A stretch of 64,000 nt of DNA, taken from NCBI GenBank assembly GCA_963718065.1, contig CAVQYE010000012.1:1-64000 (forward strand), given 5' to 3'. Below are positions 8,339-16,459 of the stretch, in pieces. The notes under the pieces were generated by a model. It was not told where the DNA came from, searched no databases, and saw only the letters and a list, made by a program, of their open reading frames with translations. This DNA is from CAVPGP01 sp963718065. Lineage in GTDB: Bacteria > Actinomycetota > Thermoleophilia > Gaiellales > Gaiellaceae. The position numbers and the translations under genes were made by a program. Position 1 is the stretch's first letter. Each line of letters begins with the position of its first letter.

Positions 8339-9590
8339 GTGAGCGAGACATACGCACCCAAGGTCTTCGTTCCCGAGGGGATGGTGGCTGAGCAGAACGC
8401 GGTCGACCAGCTTGCGATGTGCCTCGCGGACGAACGCGCCGTGGCAGGTGCTCTTATGGCGGACCACCACCTGGGCTACTCGATGCCGATCGGCGGCGTC
8501 GTGGCCTACGACGGCGCGGTTTCACCGTCCGGTGTCGGCTTCGACATCGCCTGCGGCAACAAGGCCGTCCTGACGCCGCTCCACGAAAGCGACATCGAGG
8601 GCGATCTTCAGGAGCTCATGGCCAACGTCCAGCGCACGGTCGCGTTCGGCATGGGCCGGAACAACGAGACGCCCCTCGACCACGATCTGTTCGACACGCA
8701 CGCGGCGACGCTGCGCGAGCTGGACAAGATCGGCGGGCACGCGGCTCGCGCTGTCGCAGAAGGCTCGCGCGCAACTCGGCACGGTGGGATCCGGCAACCA
8801 CTACGTCGACCTGCTCGCCGACGAGCAGGACCGCGTGTGGGTCGCCAACCACTTCGGCTCGCGCGGCCTGGGGCACACCATTGCCACGGGCTTCCTGAAT
8901 CTCGCCGCCGACCTGCCGTTCGAGCATCGAGGAGCGGAGAAGGACGAGCCGACCGTCATCCCCATCGACACGGATCTCGGTCAGTTCTACATCGACGCCA
9001 TGACCCTCGCCGGGGACTACGCGTACGCAGGACGCGACTACGTGATCGATCAGGTGCTTGGCATCCTCGGCACCGAAGCTGTCGAGTCCGTCCACTGTCA
9101 CCACAACTACGCGTGGCTCGAAGACGGCCTGTGGGTCGTTCGCAAGGGCGCGACGCCGTTGACCACCGACGGTGCGTTCATCGGCGGGTCGATGGGCGAC
9201 GGTGCGGTGATCGTTCGCGGCACGGGCGAAGACATCGGCAATCTTGCGTCAGCGCCGCACGGCGCCGGCCGCGTGATGTCGCGCACGAAGGCGGCGGGCA
9301 AGTTCAAGAAGGTCACGGTCGAGCGCAAGAACCGGGACGGCACGGTCTCCGAGAAGAAGATCCGCGTCCGCGACGCTTCGACCGGTGCGGTGGACTGGCC
9401 CACCGTCCGCGCGGGCCTGTGGGAGCGCGGGATCGTCGTCCTCGGCTCGGGCGCAGACGAGGCGCCGGAGGTCTACAAGCCGCTCGACGCAGTGCTCGCG
9501 GCGCACCCGAACGTCGAGGTCACGCATCGGCTTCGGCCGCTGGGAGTCGTCATGGCCGGCGACGACGTCTTCGACCCGTACAAGGATTGA
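8339..9590 (+). CDS. rtcB: RtcB RNA-splicing ligase, one frameshift
   Basis: RtcB joins RNA 2',3'-cyclic-phosphate or 3'-phosphate ends to 5'-OH using GTP and Mn2+. The two frames together give ~417 aa. Visible motifs are GVGFDIACGNKAV (metal-binding Cys72), LGTVGSGNHYVDL, DTDLGQFY, VHCHHNYAW, GGSMGDGAVIV, and APHGAGRVMSRTKA (His that carries GMP). The frame changes around 8745-8755, between LDKIGGHAAR and QKARAQLGTVGSG, by a single base. AGGAGG lies six bases before the GTG start. No archease or Rsr neighbour is present; downstream is a 0.5 kb palindrome-rich non-coding region and tRNA-Tyr. Confidence 0.9.
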
Positions 9591-9660
9591 CCGCCCCGGC
9601 TCCATGATGAACGGGCTCGCAGCAGGGCTCGGCCCGGGTCTTCGGATCCCGCGTTTAGCG

Positions 9661-9915
9661 GTTGCGATCAGGCCCGAGGACATGCCCGCAAGAGACATGG
9701 CCGGTGGCTGTCCCCCGGACATGTCCGGGCGACGTCTCTGCGGCGCCGCGTGTGGCCTCTTGGCACATGGCCCAGCCTCAGAGGGAGGGACATGTCCCGA
9801 CGGGGTAAATGCCCTGCATCCAGGGAGGACATGTCCTGGCCGGCGCGGCTCTTTTGGCCGCGTCCCTGCCTCAGAGGGTGGGGCATGGCCGGAACGGCCA
9901 TGCCCCGTGGCCATG
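9661..9915. repeat. Array of CATG-centred palindromes and diverged direct repeats
   Basis: Perfect palindromes lie at 9714-9729 (CCCGGACATGTCCGGG), 9787-9798 (GGGACATGTCCC) and 9826-9837 (AGGACATGTCCT). An 11-bp stem GGGGCATGGCC/GGCCATGCCCC occupies 9880-9906. Half-sites (ACATGG, GCATG) are scattered between. A 20-base direct repeat, GCCTCAGAGGGWGGGRCATG, occurs at 9775 and 9868, 93 bp apart. No credible gene occupies 9591-10105. The remainder of that gap (9915-10105) is GC-rich with nothing recognised. Confidence 0.7.
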
Positions 9916-10105
9916 GCGCGGGTGGTTGCCTAGCCGCACGCGGTCGCGGCTTCGACGCCCGACTCGCGGAGCGGCGCTTGCGCGGCGGCGCCGCGGCGGC
10001 GAGCGATACGGCGAGCACGAGACGCAGTCGAGCCCGAGTGCAAGGCAGAACGCGACCGAGGCCGGCTCGCCTCCGTGCTCGCTGTTCTTGATGCAACTCT
10101 CGAAA

Positions 10106-10187
10106 TGGGGGAGAGAGGATTCGAACCTCTGTAGGCTGAGCCGACGGGTTTACAGCCCGTTCCCTTTGGCCGCTCGGGCACTCCCCC
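10106..10187 (-). tRNA. tRNA-Tyr (anticodon GTA)
   Basis: Read on the minus strand, the acceptor GGGGGAG pairs with CTCCCCC, followed by discriminator A. The anticodon arm is ACGGG-CTGTAAA-CCCGT (GTA). There is a long class II variable arm (CGGCTCAGCCT region), as expected for bacterial tRNA-Tyr, and the T arm AGAGG-TTCGAAT-CCTCT. The 3' CCA is not encoded. Length 82 nt. Confidence 0.96.
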
Positions 10188-10216
10188 GGGACCGGGCGCA
10201 TTGTAGCCTCACGGTC

Positions 10217-11387
10217 ATGGAGCGGTTCGACGCGATCGTCATCGGCGCCGGGCCTGCCGGCTCGATGACCGCCTACCGTCTTGCCGACGCAGGGGCTCGC
10301 GTGCTTCTTCTCGACAAGGCGCGCTTCCCCCGCGACAAGCCGTGCGGCGGCGGCGTCACGTTGCGCGCCGCGAAGGAGTTGCCGGTCGATGTCACACCCG
10401 TCGTCGAGGACGCGGTCGACACCGTTCAGTTCAGGCTCGGCTACGAGCGGTCGTTCGAGCGGACGGCTCCCGCGCCGGTGATCCTGATGACGCAACGCCT
10501 CCGGCTCGACCATTTCTTGCTCGAGCACGCAGCCGCGCGCGGGGCCGACGTGCGCGACGGCGTCCGCGTCGAGGCCGTCGAGACCGACGACCGCGGCGCG
10601 ACGGTGACCGTGAACGGCGAGCGCGTCGAGGCCGCCGCCGTCATCGGTGCCGACGGGGCGAACGGGACGACGGCGCGGGCCGTCGGGATCGCCGCCGACA
10701 TCGACTGGGGTGTCGCATACGAGGGGAACGTGACCGGCGCCCAGCGAGCACTACCGGCACAAAGCTGTCGTCGAGCTCGGCGCGGTCGCGGGCGGCTACG
10801 GCTGGGTCTTCCCGAAGGCTGACCACGTCAACGTCGGCGTCGGCGGCTGGCTCCGCGAAGGCCCGCGGCTGAAGTCGCACCTGCAGCGCGTCGCGCGTGC
10901 GCACGGTCTTGACGAGGTGACCGAGCTGCGAGGGCACCGCCTGCCGATGCGCCGCCCGAGCTCGGCGCTCGCGCGCGGGCGGGCGCTCCTCGTCGGTGAC
11001 GCGGCGGGGCTCATCGATCCGCTCTCCGGCGACGGGATGTACGAGTGCTTCGTCTCCGCCCGGCTGGCCGCGACCGCGGTGCTCGACGTTCTCGCGGGCG
11101 AGGCAGGCAGCCTCGATCCGTATGCGACCGCCCTCACGCGGGAGCTCGCGAATCACCTGGCCGCGTCGTGGGGCGTCAAGGTCGCGATCGACCGCTACCC
11201 GCGCGCCGTCTTCGGGATCCTCCGCGTGCCGGGCGTCTTCGGCGCGATCGAGCGGATCCTCCGCGGCGAGCTCTCACACCCCGGCGCCGCACGCGGGCCA
11301 GTGCAGGCGCCGCTCCGCGCGCTCGCGCTGCTGGCCCGCGCCGCCGGCAGCCCCGGCGAGACGTACAAGACAGAAGCGCTCGTCTAG
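10217..11387 (+). CDS. Geranylgeranyl-reductase-family FAD oxidoreductase, one frameshift
   Basis: The N-terminus FDAIVIGAGPAGSMTAYRLA is a Rossmann FAD site, followed by DKPCGGGVTL (the PCGG motif of the family). The second frame supplies GGYGWVFPKADHVNVGVGG and LLVGDAAGLIDPLSGDGMYE, both diagnostic of geranylgeranyl reductase-like enzymes. Such enzymes saturate isoprenoid chains of lipids, quinones or menaquinone. The frame shifts by one base near 10740 (between YEGNV and EHYRHKAVVELG). About 390 aa. ATG 10217 begins 30 bp past the tRNA 5' end, with which it is divergent. Confidence 0.85.
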
Positions 11388-11425
11388 CCGGCTGTCTAAA
11401 GGCAGGGTGCACAGCTGCCGATGCA

Positions 11426-12613
11426 ATGGGCGCTGTGGATCTCAACGCGCTCCTTGCCCACGCCGTCGATCGAGGCGCCTCCGACATTCATCTGAAGCTC
11501 GGGCGTCCGCCGATGGTCCGGTACGACGGCGCGATCGAGCCGCTCGACGGCTGGGACGAGCTCGGCGAGGACGAGCTCGAGCTGATCCTGAGGACCGTGA
11601 CGGCCGTCCAGCCGCCGAAGCTCGACCACTTCCGCGAGTCCGGCGACCTCGACATCTCGTACAGCTCTCCGGACCTGCCGCGGTTCCGCGTCAACGGCTT
11701 CCTGCAGCGCGGCGCGATCTCGTTCGCGTTCCGCGTGATCCCGAAGAAGGTGCCGCAGTTCGCCGACCTCGGCCTGCCGCCGGGCGTCGAAAGACTCGCG
11801 AACGAGCACCGCGGTCTCGTCCTCGTCACCGGCGCCACCGGCTCCGGCAAGACGACGACGCTCGCCGCGATGATCGACCACATCAACCGCACGCGGAAGC
11901 AGCACATCGTCACGATCGAGGATCCGATCGAGGTGCTGCACCCCGACCACCTGAGCATCGTCAACCAGCGCGAGATCGGCCTCGACACCGATTCGTTCGG
12001 ACAGGCTCTTCGCCGCGCGCTCCGCCAGGATCCGGACACGATCCTGATCGGCGAGCTCCGCGACGCGGAGACGGCGCAGACCGCGCTTCAGGCCGCCGAG
12101 TCGGGGCACATGGTCTTCTCGACGCTGCACACCGTCGACGCCGCCGAGACCGTCGGCCGGATGATCGAGTTCTTCCCCGAGGGGAAGCAGCAGATGATCC
12201 GCGCGGTCATGGCCGGCGTCCTCAAGGGCGTGATCAGCCAGCGCCTGCTGCCGAGAGTCGGCGGCGGCCGCGTCGCTGCGGTCGAAGTAATGGTCACCAA
12301 CGCACGTATCGCTGACCTGATCCGTGAGGCGCGCTCCGACGAGGTGATGGACGCGATCGCCGAGGGCGACTTCTTCCAGATGCAGACCTTCAGCCAGGCG
12401 CTGATCCAGCTCGTGCTCGACGGGCGCGTGGAGGCAGACGTCGCCGCGAACGCATCGACCAACCGGCACGACTTCATGGTCGCGCTCGAGTACGCGGTCA
12501 AGCGCGACGCGGCCGACGATGCCGAGGCACTCGTGGCAGCGGCGGCGCCGGTCGAAGAAGCACCGGACGAAGACCTCGCCGGGCTGAGACTCACCCCCGC
12601 ACCCGGACCGTGA
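11426..12613 (+). CDS. pilT: Type IV pilus retraction ATPase PilT
   Basis: 395 residues of the PilT family: an N-terminal PAS-like domain opening LNALLAHAVDRGASDIHLK, Walker A GATGSGKT at 136-143, the Asp box IVTIEDPIEVLH, Walker B DTILIGELRDAETAQTAL, His box GHMVFSTLHT, and the C-terminal AIRNLIRE-like helix here ARIADLIREARSDEVMDAI. It is a cytosolic hexamer that powers pilin disassembly. ATG 11426 starts the conserved N-terminus. It overlaps the next gene by GTGA and begins the pilus cluster that ends with PilB at 18271. Confidence 0.92.
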   Translation: MGAVDLNALLAHAVDRGASDIHLKLGRPPMVRYDGAIEPLDGWDELGEDELELILRTVTAVQPPKLDHFRESGDLDISYSSPDLPRFRVNGFLQRGAISFAFRVIPKKVPQFADLGLPPGVERLANEHRGLVLVTGATGSGKTTTLAAMIDHINRTRKQHIVTIEDPIEVLHPDHLSIVNQREIGLDTDSFGQALRRALRQDPDTILIGELRDAETAQTALQAAESGHMVFSTLHTVDAAETVGRMIEFFPEGKQQMIRAVMAGVLKGVISQRLLPRVGGGRVAAVEVMVTNARIADLIREARSDEVMDAIAEGDFFQMQTFSQALIQLVLDGRVEADVAANASTNRHDFMVALEYAVKRDAADDAEALVAAAAPVEEAPDEDLAGLRLTPAPGP

Positions 12614-14115
12614 GACTGCTCCTCGCCACGGCTCTCGTGGCGCTCGCAACAGCGAGCGGCGCAGCCGCCGACACCTGGACCGTCGTCCCCGAGGGCCCAT
12701 CGGCGGCCGACAGCTGGGCGGTCGTCCCCGACGGCCCGACCGTTCCCGCCGACCCTTCCGTCTCCAACGGCATCGCCGCCTCGCTCCCTTCCGCCGACCA
12801 GCCGAACGACACCGCATCCTCGGCCTTCCCGCTTCAGTTGTCGTTGCCGCCGACCCAGCCCGCAGCGCTGAGCCTGCTCGACCTCGAGTCGATCTGGCAG
12901 GGCGCAGGCGTGGCATACGGGATCCCGTGGCAGGTTCTCGGCGCGATCAACAAGATCGAGTCGAACTTCGGCCGCAACATGGGGCCGAGCTCGGCGGGCG
13001 CGATCGGCTGGATGCAGTTCATGCCGGACACCTGGGCCCGCTGGGGGACGGATGCAGACGGTGACGGCGTCGCCGATCCGTGGGCGCCGACCGACGCGAT
13101 CTACTCGGCCGCGCGCTACCTCGCCGCCGCCGGCGGCCGGGAGGACATCGCGCGCGGGGTGTTCGCCTACAACCATGCAGATTGGTACGTCAACGAGGTG
13201 CTGTCGCTCGCCCAGGTTTACGGGGGCGGCGTGATCGACACCCAGGGTGTCGAGGATCTCCAGCAACGGCTCGCCGCGGCCGAGCAGGCAGTCGCCGCCG
13301 CGAGCCAGGCGCTCGTCGATGCGCGCGCTCCGATCGAAGAGCTGCAGCGCGAGGCGGACGCGACGCGCCGGGAAGCGGAGGAGGGGGCGCTCCTCTCCGA
13401 CCAGCTGCTCGGACAGAAGGAGCTCTCCGAGTCCGAAGGCCGACTGCAAGAAGCGCAGGCCGTCGTCGACCAGCGCCAGCTCGATCTCGAGGCGGCACAG
13501 GCCGAGCTGGAGGCTGCCCGCTCGAACACGCAGGGCGCCGCCTTCGCGCCCGGCACCGGCTCGTTGCTGGGAGCGCCCGAGTACCAGGGCGGCTATGTCT
13601 TCCCGGTCGGCGGCGGCCCGGGCCTCGTCTTCGTCGGCCCGAACCACCACGACTACCCGGCGGCCGACATCGCCGCGCCACAAGGCTCGCCCGTCTACGC
13701 GCTCGCCGACGGCTACGTCGCCAGCGCCTGGAGCTCGCCCCAGGGAAACTGCGGCATCGGCTTCACCCTCCAGACGCCTGACGGGCTCACATGGACGTAT
13801 TGCCACCTCGCCTATCTCGAGCCGACGGTTGTGCTCGGCGTACAGCTCCCGGCGGGAACGTGGGTCGGCCTGGTCGGCCAGACGGGACACGCGTCCGGGC
13901 CGCACCTGCATCTGCAGCTGGAGCCCGCGACCGCCTATCCGCAGGACGAGACCTGGTTCACCGCGTTTGCGGGCACGGCCTTCAGCTGGAAAACCGACTC
14001 GCAGTCCAATCCCGCTCCGGCCCCCGTCTTCGAGGTGCTGGGCCTGCCCCAGACCGCGCCGGAGGCCACTACGCCGGAGTCTGCGTCGTCCGAGATCGTC
14101 TACTTCTCGGCTTAA
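12610..14115 (+). CDS. Secreted two-domain cell-wall hydrolase: lytic transglycosylase plus M23 peptidase
   Basis: 501 residues. Order: signal peptide 1-20, an internal repeat TWTVVPEGP/SWAVVPDGP, an SLT-like transglycosylase domain (about 95-205) with catalytic-type Glu117 in NKIESNFGRN and GAIGWMQFMPDTWARWG, a coiled coil (about 215-305), then an M23/LytM domain. The M23 domain has HHDYPAADIAAPQGSPVYAL and HASGPHLHLQLEP, the zinc-binding H...D and HxH. It would cut both glycan and peptide of peptidoglycan. It is translationally coupled (GTGA) to pilT and sits among pilus genes, so opening the wall for the pilus is a reasonable inference. Confidence 0.88.
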   Translation: MRLLLATALVALATASGAAADTWTVVPEGPSAADSWAVVPDGPTVPADPSVSNGIAASLPSADQPNDTASSAFPLQLSLPPTQPAALSLLDLESIWQGAGVAYGIPWQVLGAINKIESNFGRNMGPSSAGAIGWMQFMPDTWARWGTDADGDGVADPWAPTDAIYSAARYLAAAGGREDIARGVFAYNHADWYVNEVLSLAQVYGGGVIDTQGVEDLQQRLAAAEQAVAAASQALVDARAPIEELQREADATRREAEEGALLSDQLLGQKELSESEGRLQEAQAVVDQRQLDLEAAQAELEAARSNTQGAAFAPGTGSLLGAPEYQGGYVFPVGGGPGLVFVGPNHHDYPAADIAAPQGSPVYALADGYVASAWSSPQGNCGIGFTLQTPDGLTWTYCHLAYLEPTVVLGVQLPAGTWVGLVGQTGHASGPHLHLQLEPATAYPQDETWFTAFAGTAFSWKTDSQSNPAPAPVFEVLGLPQTAPEATTPESASSEIVYFSA

Positions 14116-14146
14116 CTCCGCGCTCGTTTCTGCCGACAAGAGCCGT

Positions 14147-15013
14147 ATGCGTCTGAACACATTTGTGCCGCGGCTTGTCATCCTTGCCGTCGTCTGGCTT
14201 CTCGCCACGGCGACGCTGACGTTCGCCGCCGGCCAGAAGATGAGCACGCCCTCGGCCGCGCCGCCGGCCGCGGCCACGACGACCGCGGCCGCCGCGCCGA
14301 AGGTCCTCGTCGTTCCGAACGTCACCACGCAGGCCTACGTCTTCGCGAAGGGCATGCTCGAGGACGGCGGCTTCGGCTGGAAGGTCGGCGGAAGCGTGCA
14401 AGGCTATCCCGGCAACCTGGTCCTCGGTCAGTCGCCGGCCGCGGGGAAGCGCGTGATCGACACCGGCGCGCCGCGGATCGTCCTGTACCTGCGCAAGAAC
14501 GGCGTCCAGAGCGGCCTCCCCGACGCCAGCTCCCCGTTCCCGGCAACCGCGATCAAGTTTGCCGATCCCGCCATCGCGCGGAAGACGACGGTGAAGCCCG
14601 CCGCGAAGCCGGTCGTGAAGCCCGTCGCGAAGCCCGCGGCGAAGCCTGCCGCGAAGCCCGCCGCCAAGCCGACTGCGAAGCCCGCCGCGACGCCGACGGT
14701 ACGCAAGCCCGACTTTGTCGTCCCCGGCGTCAAGCCCGAGCCGCAGAACGAGATGTCCCTCCCCGACCGGGCGCGCGCGCTCGACAGCTGGCTCGCGAAG
14801 GAACCCCGCCCGACGAACGCCAACGTCGCACGCTGGCTCTACCAGCACTCGTGGGTCGTCACCGGTGCGAGCTACGGCTGGTGGCACGGCGCCGAGGCGC
14901 TCCAGATCCTGATCGCCGCCGACCAGCGCGCACAGACTGTGTGGGGCATCGGCACCCGCAGTGAGCAGCTTGCGCGCAAGGCGCTCGCGGAGACCAGGGC
15001 GAAGGCGCATTGA
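14147..15013 (+). CDS. Membrane-anchored PASTA-like protein with KPAAKP linker
   Basis: 288 residues: an N-terminal membrane segment (about 8-28), a PASTA-like domain (about 52-120, VPNVTTQAYVFAKGMLEDGG, LGQSPAAGKRV), a Lys/Pro/Ala linker of six-residue units (KPAAKP, about 148-182), and a conserved C-terminal region DSWLAKEPRPTNANVARWLY. PASTA domains bind peptidoglycan or muropeptides; the linker suits spanning the wall. Its position between the wall hydrolase and the prepilin suggests a pilus-wall role (inference). The C-terminal domain is not recognised. Confidence 0.72.
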   Translation: MRLNTFVPRLVILAVVWLLATATLTFAAGQKMSTPSAAPPAAATTTAAAAPKVLVVPNVTTQAYVFAKGMLEDGGFGWKVGGSVQGYPGNLVLGQSPAAGKRVIDTGAPRIVLYLRKNGVQSGLPDASSPFPATAIKFADPAIARKTTVKPAAKPVVKPVAKPAAKPAAKPAAKPTAKPAATPTVRKPDFVVPGVKPEPQNEMSLPDRARALDSWLAKEPRPTNANVARWLYQHSWVVTGASYGWWHGAEALQILIAADQRAQTVWGIGTRSEQLARKALAETRAKAH

Positions 15014-15588
15014 GGCTCCTCCGGAGACTGCGGCTTCGGCTCACGGCGGAGAACGGCTACTCCCTCGTCGAGCTCATCGTGGTGCTCGTCGTGCTGACGA
15101 TCGTCGTGACGGGCTTGGCCACCATCTTCGCGTCCGGCTCGAGCGCCGAGACGCGGCTCAACAACCGGTTCCAGGCGCAGACGAACGCGCGCCTCGCGCT
15201 CGACAAGATGCGGCGTGAGTTGCACAACGCGTGCGGCGTGGTGACGACCGGGCCGACGCTGATCCAGTTCGCGTTCCCGAACAACTGCCCCCTGGTCGGG
15301 GCGGCAACAGCGACGGTCACGTACTGCACCGCCGGCAGCGGCAGCAAGTTCACGCTCTATCGCATCGCCTCGGCGGCAGCGACCTGCACCGGGTCGGGCG
15401 CCGTGCCGATCATCGACAGCCTCACGAGCGGCAGCATCTTCACCTACGTCCCGAAGAACACCCCCGGCGGCAGCTACCTGCTCGGCCGCGTCAAGGTCGA
15501 TCTCCAGGTGAACGTCACGCCCGCCCTCTCGTCGAACCGCTACCGGCTGATCGACGACATCGCCATGCGCAACACCGGTCGGAGCTAG
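15010..15588 (+). CDS. Type IV prepilin-like protein
   Basis: 192 residues with a class III signal: the basic leader MRLLRRLRLRLTAENG (16 aa) is cut by PilD before YSLVE, leaving Glu at +5, followed by a hydrophobic helix VELIVVLVVLTIVVTGLATI. The mature part has a few cysteines (NACGV, NNCPL, TYCTAG, TCTGSG) that could form disulfides. It begins on TTG overlapping the previous stop (TTGA). A minor pilin or pseudopilin is most likely, given the short length and low repetition. Confidence 0.88.
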   Translation: MRLLRRLRLRLTAENGYSLVELIVVLVVLTIVVTGLATIFASGSSAETRLNNRFQAQTNARLALDKMRRELHNACGVVTTGPTLIQFAFPNNCPLVGAATATVTYCTAGSGSKFTLYRIASAAATCTGSGAVPIIDSLTSGSIFTYVPKNTPGGSYLLGRVKVDLQVNVTPALSSNRYRLIDDIAMRNTGRS

Positions 15589-15596
15589 CTGCACCG

Positions 15597-16343
15597 ATGG
15601 AGCTCGCATTCGCCGCCTTCGCGTTTGCTCCCGGTCTCGCGATCGGCAGCTTCCTGAACGTCGTCGCCGCACGCGTGCCTCTGCACCGCTCGGTCGCGAC
15701 GGGCCGCTCGGCCTGCATGTCCTGCGGGACGGAGATCGCCTGGCACGACAATGTCCCGGTCCTCTCGTACGCCCTCCTGCGCGGACGCTGCCGCTCGTGC
15801 GGCGCTTCGATCGGGGCGCGCTACGTGGCCGTGGAGCTGCTGACGGCGCTGCTGATCGCCTGCTGCGTCCTGCGCTTCGGTCTCACCTGGGACGCGCTCA
15901 TCGGCTCGTTCTTCTGCGCCGTGCTCGTCGCCATCTCGGCGATCGACATCGAGCACCGGATCGTTCCCAACCGGATCGTGCTGCCTGCCGCAGCCGTGAT
16001 GCTCGTCGCGCGGACGCTCGTCGACCCGAGTGTCGAATGGCTCGCCGCCGGCCTTGGTGCTTCTCTCTTCCTCTTCCTCGCGGCGCTCGCCTATCCGAAG
16101 GGCATGGGCATGGGCGACGTGAAGCTTGCCCTGCTGCTCGGCTTCGGGGTCGGCAAGTCGGTGCCGGTGGCGCTGATGGTCGGCATGCTCGCGGCGATCG
16201 TCCCCAGCATCGTTCTCTTCATCCGTCACGGTGCGTCCGCCCGCAAGATGGCGATTCCCTTCGCACCGTTCCTCGCGTTCGGCGGCGTGGTCGCGCTGTT
16301 CTTCGGCGACCGCGTGCTCGACGCGTACCTCTCTCACTTCTAG
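15597..16343 (+). CDS. pilD: Prepilin peptidase PilD (A24 family)
   Basis: 248 residues. The N-terminal methylase domain carries a zinc site Cys40, Cys43, Cys65, Cys68 (CMSCGTE, CRSCGAS), and the aspartyl protease part has Asp117 in AIDIEHRIVPN and Asp174 in GMGMGDVKLA. About seven or eight membrane helices. It cleaves and N-methylates prepilins such as the product of 15010-15588. It lies 8 bp after that gene, so is co-transcribed. Its TAG stop is the beginning of the repeated 15-mer at 16341. Confidence 0.93.
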   Translation: MELAFAAFAFAPGLAIGSFLNVVAARVPLHRSVATGRSACMSCGTEIAWHDNVPVLSYALLRGRCRSCGASIGARYVAVELLTALLIACCVLRFGLTWDALIGSFFCAVLVAISAIDIEHRIVPNRIVLPAAAVMLVARTLVDPSVEWLAAGLGASLFLFLAALAYPKGMGMGDVKLALLLGFGVGKSVPVALMVGMLAAIVPSIVLFIRHGASARKMAIPFAPFLAFGGVVALFFGDRVLDAYLSHF

Positions 16344-16377
16344 GAGGGATTGGCGGCGTCCCTCGATGGAGGGATTG
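16341..16377. repeat. Third copy of the TAGGAGGGATTGGCG repeat plus a partial copy
   Basis: TAGGAGGGATTGGCG occupies 16341-16355, with its TAG acting as the pilD stop. GGAGGGATTG recurs at 16368-16377, 25 bases on. GAGGGA and TCCCTC can pair across TTGGCGGCG to form a small hairpin. The full 15-mer matches both ends of the 5550-5715 element. Confidence 0.55.
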
Positions 16378-16459
16378 CAGCAGGAGCGGCGTCCAGGCGG
16401 GTGAAGGCAATCACCCCTAATCACGTTGGCGCAACGTGCCGATACCTCGTTCGAGGGAT

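Noticed and set aside
9714..9729. Resemblance of GGACATGTCC to the eukaryotic p53 half-site
   Set aside because: Coincidental sequence similarity with no biological link in a bacterium.
9249..9914. Long minus-strand open frame across the end of rtcB and the palindrome array, with repeated GH-x-PPSEAG peptides
   Set aside because: The peptide repeats are simply the DNA repeat translated; the frame is antisense to conserved rtcB sequence and has no ribosome site or family resemblance.
10106..10187. tRNA-Tyr as an integration site
   Set aside because: No integrase, no duplicated tRNA 3' end and no change in gene character on either side.
12088..14328. 746-codon minus-strand open frame
   Set aside because: Antisense to pilT and the wall hydrolase, whose domains are unmistakable; typical shadow of high-GC coding.
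14590..14700. Short tandem repeats resembling a CRISPR or minisatellite
   Set aside because: They encode the KPAAKP linker of the PASTA-like protein in frame; units are 9-18 bases with no spacers.
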